NCBI RefSeq assembly: GCF_019972155.1
Contig: NZ_BOVL01000020.1
Span: forward strand, 406,147-470,146
Reading direction: 5' to 3'
From: Bradyrhizobium sp. RD5-C2
Lineage (GTDB): Bacteria; Pseudomonadota; Alphaproteobacteria; Rhizobiales; Xanthobacteraceae
Length of the DNA: 64,000 bases
The position numbers and the translations under genes are program-made. Positions 1 to 7,958 of the stretch are shown here, piece after piece. The notes beneath the pieces are model-generated. The model made no database searches, was not told the DNA's origin, and saw nothing but the letters and a program-made list of their open reading frames with translations. How positions within the stretch are numbered: position 1 is the first letter of the stretch; each line of letters starts with the position of its first letter.

Positions 1-153
1 GGACGGAATCTCCATCGACGCCTTGTCGGACTCGACCATGATAAGGCTGGTGTCGACCGCGACGGTCTCGCCGGCCTTCACCAGGACCTCGATCACCGCC
101 ACGTCCTTGAAGTCGCCGATATCAGGGACCTTGACCTCGATCTGCTGAGCCAT
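1..153 (-). CDS. lpdA: Dihydrolipoyl dehydrogenase (E3) with N-terminal lipoyl domain, partial
   Basis: Only the first 51 residues are inside the window; the gene continues beyond base 1. They form most of a biotinyl/lipoyl domain, with the start motif KVPDIGDFKD and the lipoylated lysine in ESDKASM. The gene begins 17 bp after the E2 stop and has a GGGGGAGAG ribosome binding site. Position after aceE and aceF makes it the E3 subunit, which reoxidises dihydrolipoamide with NAD+. E3 proteins carrying their own lipoyl domain are known from Ralstonia and rhizobia. The FAD and disulfide motifs lie outside the window, so the call rests on the lipoyl domain and gene order. Another lipoyl protein is possible but less likely. 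Confidence 0.75.
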   Translation of the reverse strand, partial: MAQQIEVKVPDIGDFKDVAVIEVLVKAGETVAVDTSLIMVESDKASMEIPS

Positions 154-170
154 GCTGCTCTCCCCCGATC

Positions 171-1742
171 TCAGAACAACACGCGCCGGAGATCGGCGAG
201 TACATTGGCGAAGTAGACGTTGAAGCGTGCAGCGGCCGCGCCGTCGATGACGCGGTGATCCCAGGACAGCGACAGCGGCAGCGTGAGGCGCGAGGTCCAG
301 GCCTTGCCGTCGGCCGAATGCTGCTTCCAGTAACCCTTGCACACGCCCATGATGGCGACCTCGGGCGCGTTGATGATCGGCGTGAAATAGATGCCGCCGA
401 TGCCGCCGAGTGACGAGATCGAGAACGTTCCGCCCTGCATCTGGTCGGGCTTGATCTTGCCCTCGCGCGCGAGCTTGGCGAGTGCATTCATCTCGTTCGC
501 GATCTCCGGCACCGATTTCTTGTCGGCATCGCGGATCACCGGCACCATCAGCCCGTTCGGCGTGTCGGCGGCAAAGCCGATGTGCCAGTAGTTCTTGTAG
601 ACCAGCGTATCGCCGTCGAGGCTGGCATTGAACTCGGGGAACTTCTTCAGCGTCGCGACGGCTGCCTTCACCATGAACGGCAGCAGCGAGAGCTTCACGC
701 CGCTCTTCTCCAGCTCCTTGTTCATCTTGACCCGGAATTGCTCGAGCTCGGTGATGTCAGCCTCGTCGTGGGTCGTGACATGCGGAATGACGACCCAGTT
801 GCGGTGCAGGTTGGCCGCGGAGATCTTCTTGATGCGGCCGAGCTCCTTGCGCTCGACCGGCCCGAACTTCGCGAAGTCGACCTTGGGCCAGGGCAACAGG
901 TCGATGCCGCCTACGCCGCTTCCCCCGCCTGCGGCCGCAGCCTGCGGTTTGGCGGCAGGCGTGCCACCCTTGGCAAAACCCTCGACGTCTTCGCGCACGA
1001 TGCGGCCGTGATTGCCCGAGCCCTTGACCATGCCGAGATCAACGCCCAGTTCGCGCGCCAGCTTGCGCACCGCAGGGCCGGCATAAGCGAGCGCAAAGGC
1101 CTTCTCGTCGACGGCGCCGGCTTGTGCCGGAGGAGCGGCGGTGGCTGCCGACGATGCCGGTGCCGGCGCCGCCGTGACGGCGGGAGCCACCGCGGATGCG
1201 TTGCTTGTTGCAAGCACCAGGATGATTGCGCCCTCGCTGACCTTGTCACCCGTCTTCACCTTGATCTCGCGCACGGTGCCCGAGAGCGGCGCCGGCACTT
1301 CCATCGTCGCCTTGTCCGACTCGAGCGCGATCAGCGGATCCTCGGCCTTGACGCTGTCGCCGGGCTTCACGAAGATTTCGATCACCGGCACGTCCTTGAA
1401 GTCGCCGATGTCGGGGACACGGACCTCGGCGATACCCGCCGGCGCGCTGACCGGCGACGGCGGCGCGCTGACGACAGGCCGCGTTTCGCCCTGCTCGGCG
1501 CCCGCGCCCTCGAACTGCACGATCACTGCGCCTTCGCTGACCTTGTCACCGACCTTGACGACCACCGACTTCACCACGCCGTCGCGCGGCGACGGCACTT
1601 CCATTGTCGCCTTGTCGGACTCCAGCGCAACCAGCGGATCCTCGGCCTTGACGCTGTCGCCAGGCTTGACGAAGACCTCAATCACCGGGACGTCCTTGAA
1701 GTCACCGATATCGGGAACCTTGATGTCGATCAGACCACTCAT
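171..1742 (-). CDS. aceF: Dihydrolipoamide acetyltransferase, pyruvate dehydrogenase E2
   Basis: The 523-residue E2 transfers the acetyl group from lipoamide to CoA in the pyruvate dehydrogenase complex. Domains in order are lipoyl 1 (about 1-80, lipoyl Lys44 in ESDKATM), lipoyl 2 (about 101-178, Lys144), an Ala/Pro-rich linker, a peripheral-subunit-binding domain (about 212-258) and the catalytic acyltransferase domain (about 285-523). The last carries the active-site motif SWDHRVIDG (His496, Asp500). The reading frame extends upstream of base 1742 into aceE. I chose the ATG that gives MSGLIDIKVPDIGD, because it begins the lipoyl fold directly and lies 22 bp after the aceE stop. It is cotranscribed with aceE and lpdA. 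Confidence 0.95.
   Translation of the reverse strand: MSGLIDIKVPDIGDFKDVPVIEVFVKPGDSVKAEDPLVALESDKATMEVPSPRDGVVKSVVVKVGDKVSEGAVIVQFEGAGAEQGETRPVVSAPPSPVSAPAGIAEVRVPDIGDFKDVPVIEIFVKPGDSVKAEDPLIALESDKATMEVPAPLSGTVREIKVKTGDKVSEGAIILVLATSNASAVAPAVTAAPAPASSAATAAPPAQAGAVDEKAFALAYAGPAVRKLARELGVDLGMVKGSGNHGRIVREDVEGFAKGGTPAAKPQAAAAGGGSGVGGIDLLPWPKVDFAKFGPVERKELGRIKKISAANLHRNWVVIPHVTTHDEADITELEQFRVKMNKELEKSGVKLSLLPFMVKAAVATLKKFPEFNASLDGDTLVYKNYWHIGFAADTPNGLMVPVIRDADKKSVPEIANEMNALAKLAREGKIKPDQMQGGTFSISSLGGIGGIYFTPIINAPEVAIMGVCKGYWKQHSADGKAWTSRLTLPLSLSWDHRVIDGAAAARFNVYFANVLADLRRVLF
1293..1718 (-). repeat. Tandem lipoyl-domain coding repeat within aceF, 300-bp period
   Basis: Codons 9-50 (1593-1718) and 109-150 (1293-1418) encode almost the same 42 residues, differing at two Val/Ile positions. 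The lipoyl lysines are exactly 100 residues apart. The DNA is also very similar, so the two copies form a 300-bp-spaced direct repeat. A third, more diverged copy starts lpdA at 153. This reflects lipoyl-domain duplication, which is usual in E2 proteins. Confidence 0.85.
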
Positions 1743-1764
1743 CGCTCTGCCCTCGGCCCCTGCC

Positions 1765-4452
1765 TCACACGGTCCATGGCGCAGCGCGCCCGGCGTCGAT
1801 CTGGTATTTGACGATGGCCTCGGCGACGATTGCCGGCTTGATCGCTCCCTCGTCGGCGAGCGCCTTGAGCGCCGCGATCGCGACATAGTGCCGGTCGACC
1901 TCGAAAAATCGCCGCAGCTTCACGCGATAGTCGCTGCGGCCGAACCCGTCGGTACCGAGCACAACGTAGCGGCGCCCGGCCGCTTGCACATATTCCCGGA
2001 TCTGGTCGGGGTAATTCCGCATGTAGTCGGTCGACGCCACGACCGGCCCCGGATGTCCTTCGAGCTGCGCTTCCACCCAGCTCTTGCGCCGCGGCTCGGT
2101 CGGGTGCAGCAGGTTCCAGCGCTCCGCCGCCATGCCGTCACGACGCAGTTCGTTGAAGCTGGTTGCGCTCCAGATATCCGCGGTCACGCCGAAGTCCGCC
2201 TTGAGCAGGTCGGCGGCCGCGATCACCTCGCGCAGGATCGTGCCTGACCCGACGAGTTGGACGCGGAGTTCCTTCTTCGCGGCTTCGCCACCACTCTTGA
2301 GAAGATAGAGGCCCTTGAGAATTCCCTCCTCCGCGCCCTTGCCTGCATCGGCCAGCGCGGGGTGCGGATAGTTCTCGTTCATCAGGGTGATGTAATAGTA
2401 GACGTCCTCCTGCGCTTCATACATGCGGCGCATGCCCTCGCGGACGATGGTCACCACCTCATAGGCGAACGTCGGATCGTAGGAAACGCAGTTCGGGATG
2501 GTGGCCGCGAGCACGTGGCTGTGTCCGTCCTCGTGCTGCAACCCCTCGCCGTTCAGCGTCGTGCGGCCGGCAGTGCCGCCGAGTAGGAAGCCGCGCGCCC
2601 GCATGTCGCCGGCGAGCCAGGCGAGGTCGCCGACGCGCTGCAGGCCGAACATCGAGTAGTAGATGTAGAACGGAATCATCGGCACGTTGTTCGTCGAGTA
2701 GGACGTCGCCGCGACGATCCAGCTGGACATCGCGCCGCCTTCGTTGATGCCCTCCTGGAAGACCTGCCCGCTCTTGTCCTCACGGTAGTACATCAGCTGG
2801 TCGGCATCCTGCGGCCGGTAAAGCTGGCCCACCGACGAATAGATGCCGAGTTGCCGAAACATGCCCTCCATGCCGAAGGTACGGGATTCGTCCGGCACGA
2901 TCGGCACGATGTGCTTGCCGATCGCCTTGTCGCGGACAAGGGCGCCGAGCAATTGCACGAACGCCATCGTGGTCGAGATCTCGCGGTCTCCGGTGTTTTC
3001 GAGCAGCCGCTGGAACGTCGAGAGCGGCGGAATCTGCAAGGACGCGGATTTCCGCCGGCGTTGCGGAAGGTAGCCGCCGAGCTTTTCGCGCTGTGCTCGG
3101 AAATACTTCATTTCCGGGCTATCTTCCGGCAGCTGGAGGAAAGGTACCTTGGCCAAATCGGCGTCGGAGACCGGCACCTGGAAGCGATCCCGAAAACCGC
3201 GCAGCGCGTCCAGCGTCATCTTTTTCGCCTGGTGGGCGATCATCTGACCTTCGCCGGACTCGCCCATGCCGTAGCCTTTGACGGTCTTCGGCAGAATGAC
3301 CGTGGGTTGACCCTTGTGGTTCACGGCCGCGGTGTAAGCGGCAAAGACCTTCTCGGGATCATGGCCGCCGCGCGCAAGCTGCCAGATCTCGTCGTCGCTC
3401 ATGTCGGCGACGAGTTGCTTCGTCTCATCGTACTTGCCGAAAAAGTGCTCGCGAATGTAGGCGCCGCTCTTGCTCTTGAAGTCCTGGTATTCGCCATCGA
3501 CACATTCTTCCATGAGCCTGAGCAGCTGCCCGCTCTTGTCGTTTTGCAGCAGGCGGTCCCACCCCGAGCCCCACAGCACCTTGATCACGTTCCAGCCCGC
3601 GCCGCGGAAGATGCTTTCGAGCTCCTGCACAATCTTGCCGTTGCCGCGGACGGGTCCATCGAGCCGCTGGAGATTGCAATTGATGACGAAGATCAGATTG
3701 TCGAGGTTCTCGCGGCCGGCGAGCGAGATCGCACCGAGCGATTCCGGCTCGTCGGTTTCGCCATCACCCATGAACGCCCAGACCTTGCGCTTGGACGTCT
3801 CGGCCAGCTTGCGGTTCTCGAGATATTTCAGGAAGCGCGCCTGATAGATCGCCATCAGCGGCCCGAGTCCCATCGACACCGTCGGGAACTGCCAGAAATC
3901 AGGCATCAGCCAGGGGTGCGGATAGCTCGACAATCCCTTGCCCGAGGTTTCCTGCCTGAAGCTGAGGAGCTGTTCCTCGCTCAATCGCCCCTCGAGAAAC
4001 GCACGCGCGTAGATGCCGGGTGAGCAGTGACCCTGGACGAAGATCAGATCGCCGCCGTGAGCATCCGTCGGGGCGTGCCAGAAATGGCCAAAGCCGATAT
4101 CGTACAGCGTGGCGGCCGACTGGAAGCTTGCGATATGGCCGCCAAGCTCCGAGCTTTCCTTGTTGGCCCGCAGGATGATCGCGAGCGCATTCCAGCGGAT
4201 GAGGGAGCGAAGCTTGTGCTCGATGGCGCGATCGCCGGGCAGCGCCGGCTGCTGGTCCAGCGGGATCGTGTTGCAATAGGGCGTCGTCAGCGACTGCTCG
4301 ATCTGAAGACCGCCGCGGCGCGCCGCATCGACCATCGCGTTGACAACGAATTCCGCGCGGTCATTGCCGCGATGACCCCGGACTGCCGAAAGGGCATCGA
4401 GCCACTCCCGGGTTTCCAGCGGATCCTGATCGTGAGCGTCTGCGATCGTCAT
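1765..4452 (-). CDS. aceE: Pyruvate dehydrogenase E1 component, homodimeric type
   Basis: An 895-residue E1 that decarboxylates pyruvate with thiamine diphosphate and acetylates E2 lipoyl groups. Its length matches the homodimeric E1 family (about 890 residues) rather than the split alpha/beta type. The thiamine-diphosphate motif is visible as GDGETDEPES (about 229-238) followed by NCNLQRLDGPV (about 258-268). I chose the ATG at 4452 (MTIADAHDQ) because GGAGAAGG lies just upstream; in-frame ATGs at 4464 and 4515 have poorer sites. It is the first gene of aceE-aceF-lpdA. No regulator gene of the PdhR type is adjacent. Confidence 0.95.
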   Translation of the reverse strand: MTIADAHDQDPLETREWLDALSAVRGHRGNDRAEFVVNAMVDAARRGGLQIEQSLTTPYCNTIPLDQQPALPGDRAIEHKLRSLIRWNALAIILRANKESSELGGHIASFQSAATLYDIGFGHFWHAPTDAHGGDLIFVQGHCSPGIYARAFLEGRLSEEQLLSFRQETSGKGLSSYPHPWLMPDFWQFPTVSMGLGPLMAIYQARFLKYLENRKLAETSKRKVWAFMGDGETDEPESLGAISLAGRENLDNLIFVINCNLQRLDGPVRGNGKIVQELESIFRGAGWNVIKVLWGSGWDRLLQNDKSGQLLRLMEECVDGEYQDFKSKSGAYIREHFFGKYDETKQLVADMSDDEIWQLARGGHDPEKVFAAYTAAVNHKGQPTVILPKTVKGYGMGESGEGQMIAHQAKKMTLDALRGFRDRFQVPVSDADLAKVPFLQLPEDSPEMKYFRAQREKLGGYLPQRRRKSASLQIPPLSTFQRLLENTGDREISTTMAFVQLLGALVRDKAIGKHIVPIVPDESRTFGMEGMFRQLGIYSSVGQLYRPQDADQLMYYREDKSGQVFQEGINEGGAMSSWIVAATSYSTNNVPMIPFYIYYSMFGLQRVGDLAWLAGDMRARGFLLGGTAGRTTLNGEGLQHEDGHSHVLAATIPNCVSYDPTFAYEVVTIVREGMRRMYEAQEDVYYYITLMNENYPHPALADAGKGAEEGILKGLYLLKSGGEAAKKELRVQLVGSGTILREVIAAADLLKADFGVTADIWSATSFNELRRDGMAAERWNLLHPTEPRRKSWVEAQLEGHPGPVVASTDYMRNYPDQIREYVQAAGRRYVVLGTDGFGRSDYRVKLRRFFEVDRHYVAIAALKALADEGAIKPAIVAEAIVKYQIDAGRAAPWTV

Positions 4453-4888
4453 TGCCTTCTCCATCGCATGCCAAGCCGAAGTCGCGCGCCAACGCTCATC
4501 GCGGCCCGCGTTCATGCGGGAGCGCGCAATGCCGAACGGGCGATATCCCGTCGCTTTTAGGTGGTGAATTGAGTGTTGGCTGGCATCGGAACGTCCCCTC
4601 GCATTGTGTTTTCTGGAGCTGTTGCTCCTCTTGGAGGCATCCCAAGCAGCATTCGTGCCAGACCACGCAATGCCCGGCCGATCGCGAGGATGTCATTCAT
4701 TTTGTTTGGCTTTGCCCTTTGGGTCGGCATGCCAGCCAATGCATTCGGGCGGGATCTGTCTGACGCTCCGGAAAACCCACCTGAAGGGTCGCCCGAAATG
4801 TCGGATCATCCCGATGAAGCCGTCTGAGGACCGGGCGCGACGTCATCCCGCGTACCCGAAGCGAGCGCTCCCTAAGAGGGGCGCAGGC
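4453..4888. other. Intergenic region between aceE and the MarR gene
   Basis: This 436-bp stretch must hold the aceE promoter (minus strand) and the end of the MarR transcript. I see no clear -35/-10 pair or strong hairpin. The only open frame with any protein-like character is the short one at 4690-4827, listed separately at low confidence. Confidence 0.5.
4690..4827 (+). CDS. Possible small secreted protein, doubtful
   Basis: A 45-codon frame whose product starts with a hydrophobic stretch of about 18 residues ending in MPANA, like a signal peptide, followed by an acidic Pro/Glu/Asp-rich tail. The GCGAGG before the ATG has no proper spacing, so ribosome binding is not well supported. No family is recognised. 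It could equally be chance reading through the aceE upstream region. Confidence 0.2.
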   Translation: MSFILFGFALWVGMPANAFGRDLSDAPENPPEGSPEMSDHPDEAV

Positions 4889-5428
4889 TCAATCTGCCTG
4901 ATTCTTCCGTGCCATCCGTGCCGCCGGCAGCTCTGCCAGGTCGCGCTCGAGAGCGCCGAGCATCTCGTGAAGGCGCGCCAGCTTGCGGACACCAAACCGG
5001 CCGGCAATCTCTGCGTAGATTTGCTCGGACGTCGGCGCAATCGCTTCGATGAGAGCGAGTCCTTGCCGGGAGATCGCTATGCCTGTTCGGCGACGGTCGG
5101 CGACGATCACCCGCCGCTCGATCAATTGCCTCGTCTCGAGATCGTTGAGAATGCGCGACAGGCTCGGACCGAGCAGGAACGCGACACCAGCCAGCTCCGA
5201 CGTCTCCATTGCCCCGACCGAGGCGAGCGCACGCAACACCCGCCACTGCTGCTCGCTCAAGCCATGTTGCCGAAGCGGCGGCCGGAACAGCGCCATCACC
5301 GCCTCTCGCGCGCGAAGCAGCGACATTGGCAGCGAGAGCGAGAAGTCGCGCATCACGCTGCCGTTCGGAACGTCATCCGATTGACGCGTCGGCGGTGTCG
5401 GCGCCCTGCCCCCGCGAGCTCGGTCCAC
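4889..5428 (-). CDS. MarR-family transcriptional regulator, HpaR-like
   Basis: A 179-residue winged-helix repressor. The stretch MSLLRAREAVM...FRPPLRQHGLSEQQWRVLRAL matches the opening of HpaR, the MarR repressor of homoprotocatechuate meta-cleavage genes. The recognition region (LAGVAFLLGPSLSRILNDLETRQLIERR) and wing (DRRRTGIAIS) follow. The GTG at 5428 has CAGGG seven bases upstream. A shorter start at 5353 (MRDFSLSLPM) would align better with E. coli HpaR. It is the last gene of the minus-strand set aldehyde dehydrogenase - cyclase - marR. It may autoregulate that unit through the palindrome at 7909-7924, which is inference. The ligand is probably an aromatic acid. Confidence 0.85.
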   Translation of the reverse strand: MDRARGGRAPTPPTRQSDDVPNGSVMRDFSLSLPMSLLRAREAVMALFRPPLRQHGLSEQQWRVLRALASVGAMETSELAGVAFLLGPSLSRILNDLETRQLIERRVIVADRRRTGIAISRQGLALIEAIAPTSEQIYAEIAGRFGVRKLARLHEMLGALERDLAELPAARMARKNQAD

Positions 5429-5468
5429 GTTCAGCCCTGACAGCGATGCGCAGTTGACGGCGGCGGCC

Positions 5469-6293
5469 TCACGCGATGGCGATCGGCCTGATTGGCGAAC
5501 CGGTCGATCCCGCGAGACGCAGCGGCAACGCCACGAAGATCACCCGGGGCTTGCGGGCCTGCGCGATCTCCTCGAGGTTCAGATTCTCCATGATATGAAT
5601 GCCCTCGTCCACCAGCATGATGGCGTGCACCGAATTTCCCGGGTTGGGCAGGCATTCGAAGCCGGGCGTATCCGATCCAACCAGGCAGGCCCCACGCGAG
5701 ACGAGCCAGCGCGCGGCAGCCTCTCCCGGACCGGGCATGCCGCCGCGCCGGCCGATGAACATCTCCGCATCCGACCAGTATTTCGACCAGCCCGTCCGTA
5801 TCAGGACGGCATCTCCCGGGCGAATCTCCGATGCGCTGAGCGACAACGCTTTTTCGAGATCTGCGACGGAGATTTCTTCGGCCGGCTTGAGGCAATCCAC
5901 GCCTTTGGCGGCCGCGACATCAAGCACGACGGCTCCCTGGACGATTGGCGGAATGTCGGCGGCATTGAGCTCGCGGTAGCCGTCCCGCGTTTCGACCTCG
6001 GACACTTTGATCCCGCCATGGAGACAGCCGTTGCGCGAAAAGTGTCCGAGCGCGTCGATGTGGGTGCCGGAGTGACCTGAGGTCACGATGACCTCATTGG
6101 CGAAGCTCGATCCATCCTGTCGCTTGGTGGGATGCGGGTCACCGTGTCTCCGATGCAGCGCCAGCGAATACGGGATGTGCTGGTGATACACCGGCATGGA
6201 CGGCGCCATCGCGTGCGAGAGCTCGTAAAGCCTCGCATCGCCGGCAATCGCGCCGAGCAGCTTAGGGTCGAACGCTGGCAATCGACTGTTCAT
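5469..6293 (-). CDS. Cyclase-family metal-dependent hydrolase (kynurenine formamidase-like)
   Basis: A 274-residue protein of the cyclase/KynB family (Pfam Cyclase), Zn/Mn-dependent hydrolases that cut amide, lactone or cyclic substrates. The signature HSGTHIDALGHF gives ligands His74, His78, Asp80 and His84. The start at 6293 (MNSRLPAF) has GGGAGG upstream; a longer frame to 6326 lacks one. It sits 29 bp after the aldehyde dehydrogenase and 40 bp before the MarR gene, so it is almost surely cotranscribed. The family contains arylformamidase, isatin hydrolase and many uncharacterised members, and the sequence does not decide the substrate. Paired with an aldehyde dehydrogenase, it probably opens a ring or removes a formyl group in the same pathway. 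Confidence 0.85.
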   Translation of the reverse strand: MNSRLPAFDPKLLGAIAGDARLYELSHAMAPSMPVYHQHIPYSLALHRRHGDPHPTKRQDGSSFANEVIVTSGHSGTHIDALGHFSRNGCLHGGIKVSEVETRDGYRELNAADIPPIVQGAVVLDVAAAKGVDCLKPAEEISVADLEKALSLSASEIRPGDAVLIRTGWSKYWSDAEMFIGRRGGMPGPGEAAARWLVSRGACLVGSDTPGFECLPNPGNSVHAIMLVDEGIHIMENLNLEEIAQARKPRVIFVALPLRLAGSTGSPIRPIAIA

Positions 6294-6322
6294 CTCAACA
6301 CCTCCCACGGTTCCAACAGCGA

Positions 6323-7861
6323 TCACACGCCGATCTTCGGCGCCCGGTGCCTGTCGAGACCGACCGCAATGTTCTTCTGCTCCATGTAGATCTCGAAAGC
6401 ATAGTCTCCGCCGTCGCGGCCGATGCCGCTTGACTTGACGCCGCCGAAAGGCGTCGGCAGATGACGCACGTTCTCGGAATTGATCCAGACCATGCCTGCT
6501 TCCACGCCCTGCGCGACGCGATGGGCGCGACCGACGTTGCCGGTCCAGATGTAGGCCGCAAGACCATAACGCACGTCGTTGGCAATGCGCAGCGCATCGG
6601 CCTCGTCCTCGAACGGGATCGCGGTCAACACCGGCCCGAAGATCTCTTCCTGCGCAATCCGCATGCTGTTCTTCGCGTCAGTGAACAGCGTCGGGCAGAC
6701 GAAATTGCCCTTGCCCTCGAGCGCACGAACGCCGCCGGTTGCAACCTGCGCACCCTCCTGCCTGGCATGTTGGCTGTAGCTCAGCACCTTCTCGGCGTGG
6801 CGCGGATGGATCAGCGGCCCAAGCTCGGTCGCGGGATCCAGCGGATGCCCGACCTTGATCTTCTCGACACGCGCCTTCAGCTCGGCGGTGAACTTGTCAT
6901 AGATCGATCGCTGAACCAGCGCGCGGCTCGACGATGTGCAGCGCTGGCCGTTCAGGCTGTAGATCATGAACAGCACCGCGTCCAAGGCGCGGTCGAGATC
7001 GGCGTCATCGAACACGAACACCGGATTCTTGCCGCCGAGCTCGAAATGCACACGCTTCAGCGTCGGCGCACCCTGCGCCATGATATGGCTGCCCGTAATC
7101 GACTCGCCCACGAACGCAATCGCCTTGATTGCCGGATGCTCCGTGAGAGCCTTGCCGGCGCTCTCGCCGAAGCCATGAACCAGATTGACGATCCCCTTCG
7201 GCAGTCCCGCGCCTTCGAAGACTTCGCTCATGATCTCCGACAGGATGACCGCCGACAACGGGCTCCATTCGGCGGGCTTGTGCACGATGGTGCAGCCCGC
7301 CGCGAGCGCCGGCGCGATCTTCCAGGTCGAGAGCATGAAGGGCGTGTTCCACGGCGTGATGACGCCTACCGGGCCGATCGGCTGTCGCACCGTGTAGTTC
7401 AGATGGGTCTGCGTCGGCATCGAGAGCCCGTCGGATGCCTCCGGGCCCTTGTCGGCGTAGAAGCGGAAGTTCTCGGCTCCGCGCAAGGCCGCCTTGGACA
7501 TGTAACGGATCGCCTGCCCGCTATCGGTGCTCTCGACCAGCGCGATCTCGTCCGCGCGCGCCTCGATCTTGTTGGCGATCGTGTGCAGCAGTGCGCGGCG
7601 CTTCTCTCCCGGGACGTCCTTCCAGACCTTGAACGCCTCCTCCGCCGCGCGCGCGGCCCGATCGACATCGGCGGGCGTGCCGGACGACACGCGGCAGAGC
7701 ACCGAGTTGTCTGAGGGATCGAAATTGTCGAACGCGTCCTGGCTAAGCACATTCTCCCCGGCAATGCGATGCGCGACAACCGCGCTCTTGAATCGGGCCA
7801 GATGCTGCTGTGCCTTGCGGAGATTGTCGGTCAAGGCGTTGTTCGGAAGAGGCTTGTTCAT
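6323..7861 (-). CDS. NAD(P)+-dependent aldehyde dehydrogenase (HpaE / aminomuconate-semialdehyde dehydrogenase-like)
   Basis: A 512-residue aldehyde dehydrogenase with the general base Glu274 in FELGGKNP, the nucleophile Cys308 in NGQRCTSSSRAL and the cofactor-binding stretch around ITPWNTPFMLSTWKIAPALAAG. Overall character matches the hydroxymuconic/carboxymethyl-hydroxymuconic semialdehyde dehydrogenase group, which oxidises the aldehyde left by meta-cleavage. The start at 7861 (MNKPLPNNAL) has AAGGAG upstream. It is the first gene of the unit ending in the MarR regulator, and its promoter region holds the ACTTAACATGTTAAGT palindrome. The natural substrate may be the product of the VOC dioxygenase at 14716. 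Confidence 0.9.
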   Translation of the reverse strand: MNKPLPNNALTDNLRKAQQHLARFKSAVVAHRIAGENVLSQDAFDNFDPSDNSVLCRVSSGTPADVDRAARAAEEAFKVWKDVPGEKRRALLHTIANKIEARADEIALVESTDSGQAIRYMSKAALRGAENFRFYADKGPEASDGLSMPTQTHLNYTVRQPIGPVGVITPWNTPFMLSTWKIAPALAAGCTIVHKPAEWSPLSAVILSEIMSEVFEGAGLPKGIVNLVHGFGESAGKALTEHPAIKAIAFVGESITGSHIMAQGAPTLKRVHFELGGKNPVFVFDDADLDRALDAVLFMIYSLNGQRCTSSSRALVQRSIYDKFTAELKARVEKIKVGHPLDPATELGPLIHPRHAEKVLSYSQHARQEGAQVATGGVRALEGKGNFVCPTLFTDAKNSMRIAQEEIFGPVLTAIPFEDEADALRIANDVRYGLAAYIWTGNVGRAHRVAQGVEAGMVWINSENVRHLPTPFGGVKSSGIGRDGGDYAFEIYMEQKNIAVGLDRHRAPKIGV

Positions 7862-7908
7862 GTCGATCTCCTTGGATTCTCGAGTTCGGAATTCTCGATC
7901 TTGCATAT

Positions 7909-7924
7909 ACTTAACATGTTAAGT
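7909..7924. promoter_or_regulatory. 16-bp perfect palindrome, probable MarR operator
   Basis: ACTTAACATGTTAAGT reads the same on both strands. It lies about 48 bp before the aldehyde dehydrogenase start, where the promoter should be. On the minus strand TTGCCG and TAAGTA are spaced by 17 bp across it, a weak -35/-10 candidate. The HpaR-like MarR protein encoded at the end of the same unit is the obvious ligand. The core TAACATGTTA recurs at 39318-39327. Confidence 0.65.
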
Positions 7925-7929
7925 TTATT

Positions 7930-7944
7930 CCGGCAAGCTGCCGG
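7930..7944 (-). terminator. Short hairpin after the amidohydrolase gene
   Basis: CCGGCAAGCTGCCGG is an inverted repeat with 6-bp arms, starting 15 bp beyond the amidohydrolase stop on the minus strand. No T-tract follows, so it is at best a weak terminator. It may partly separate the upstream transporter/amidohydrolase genes from the aldehyde dehydrogenase unit. Confidence 0.3.
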
Positions 7945-7958
7945 ATTGACGCTCGTCT

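Noticed and set aside
582..1811. A 409-codon plus-strand open frame opposite aceF
   Set aside because: It is antisense to an unambiguous E2 gene. The product is Arg/His/Asp-rich and low-complexity, as expected from reading a high-GC gene backwards.
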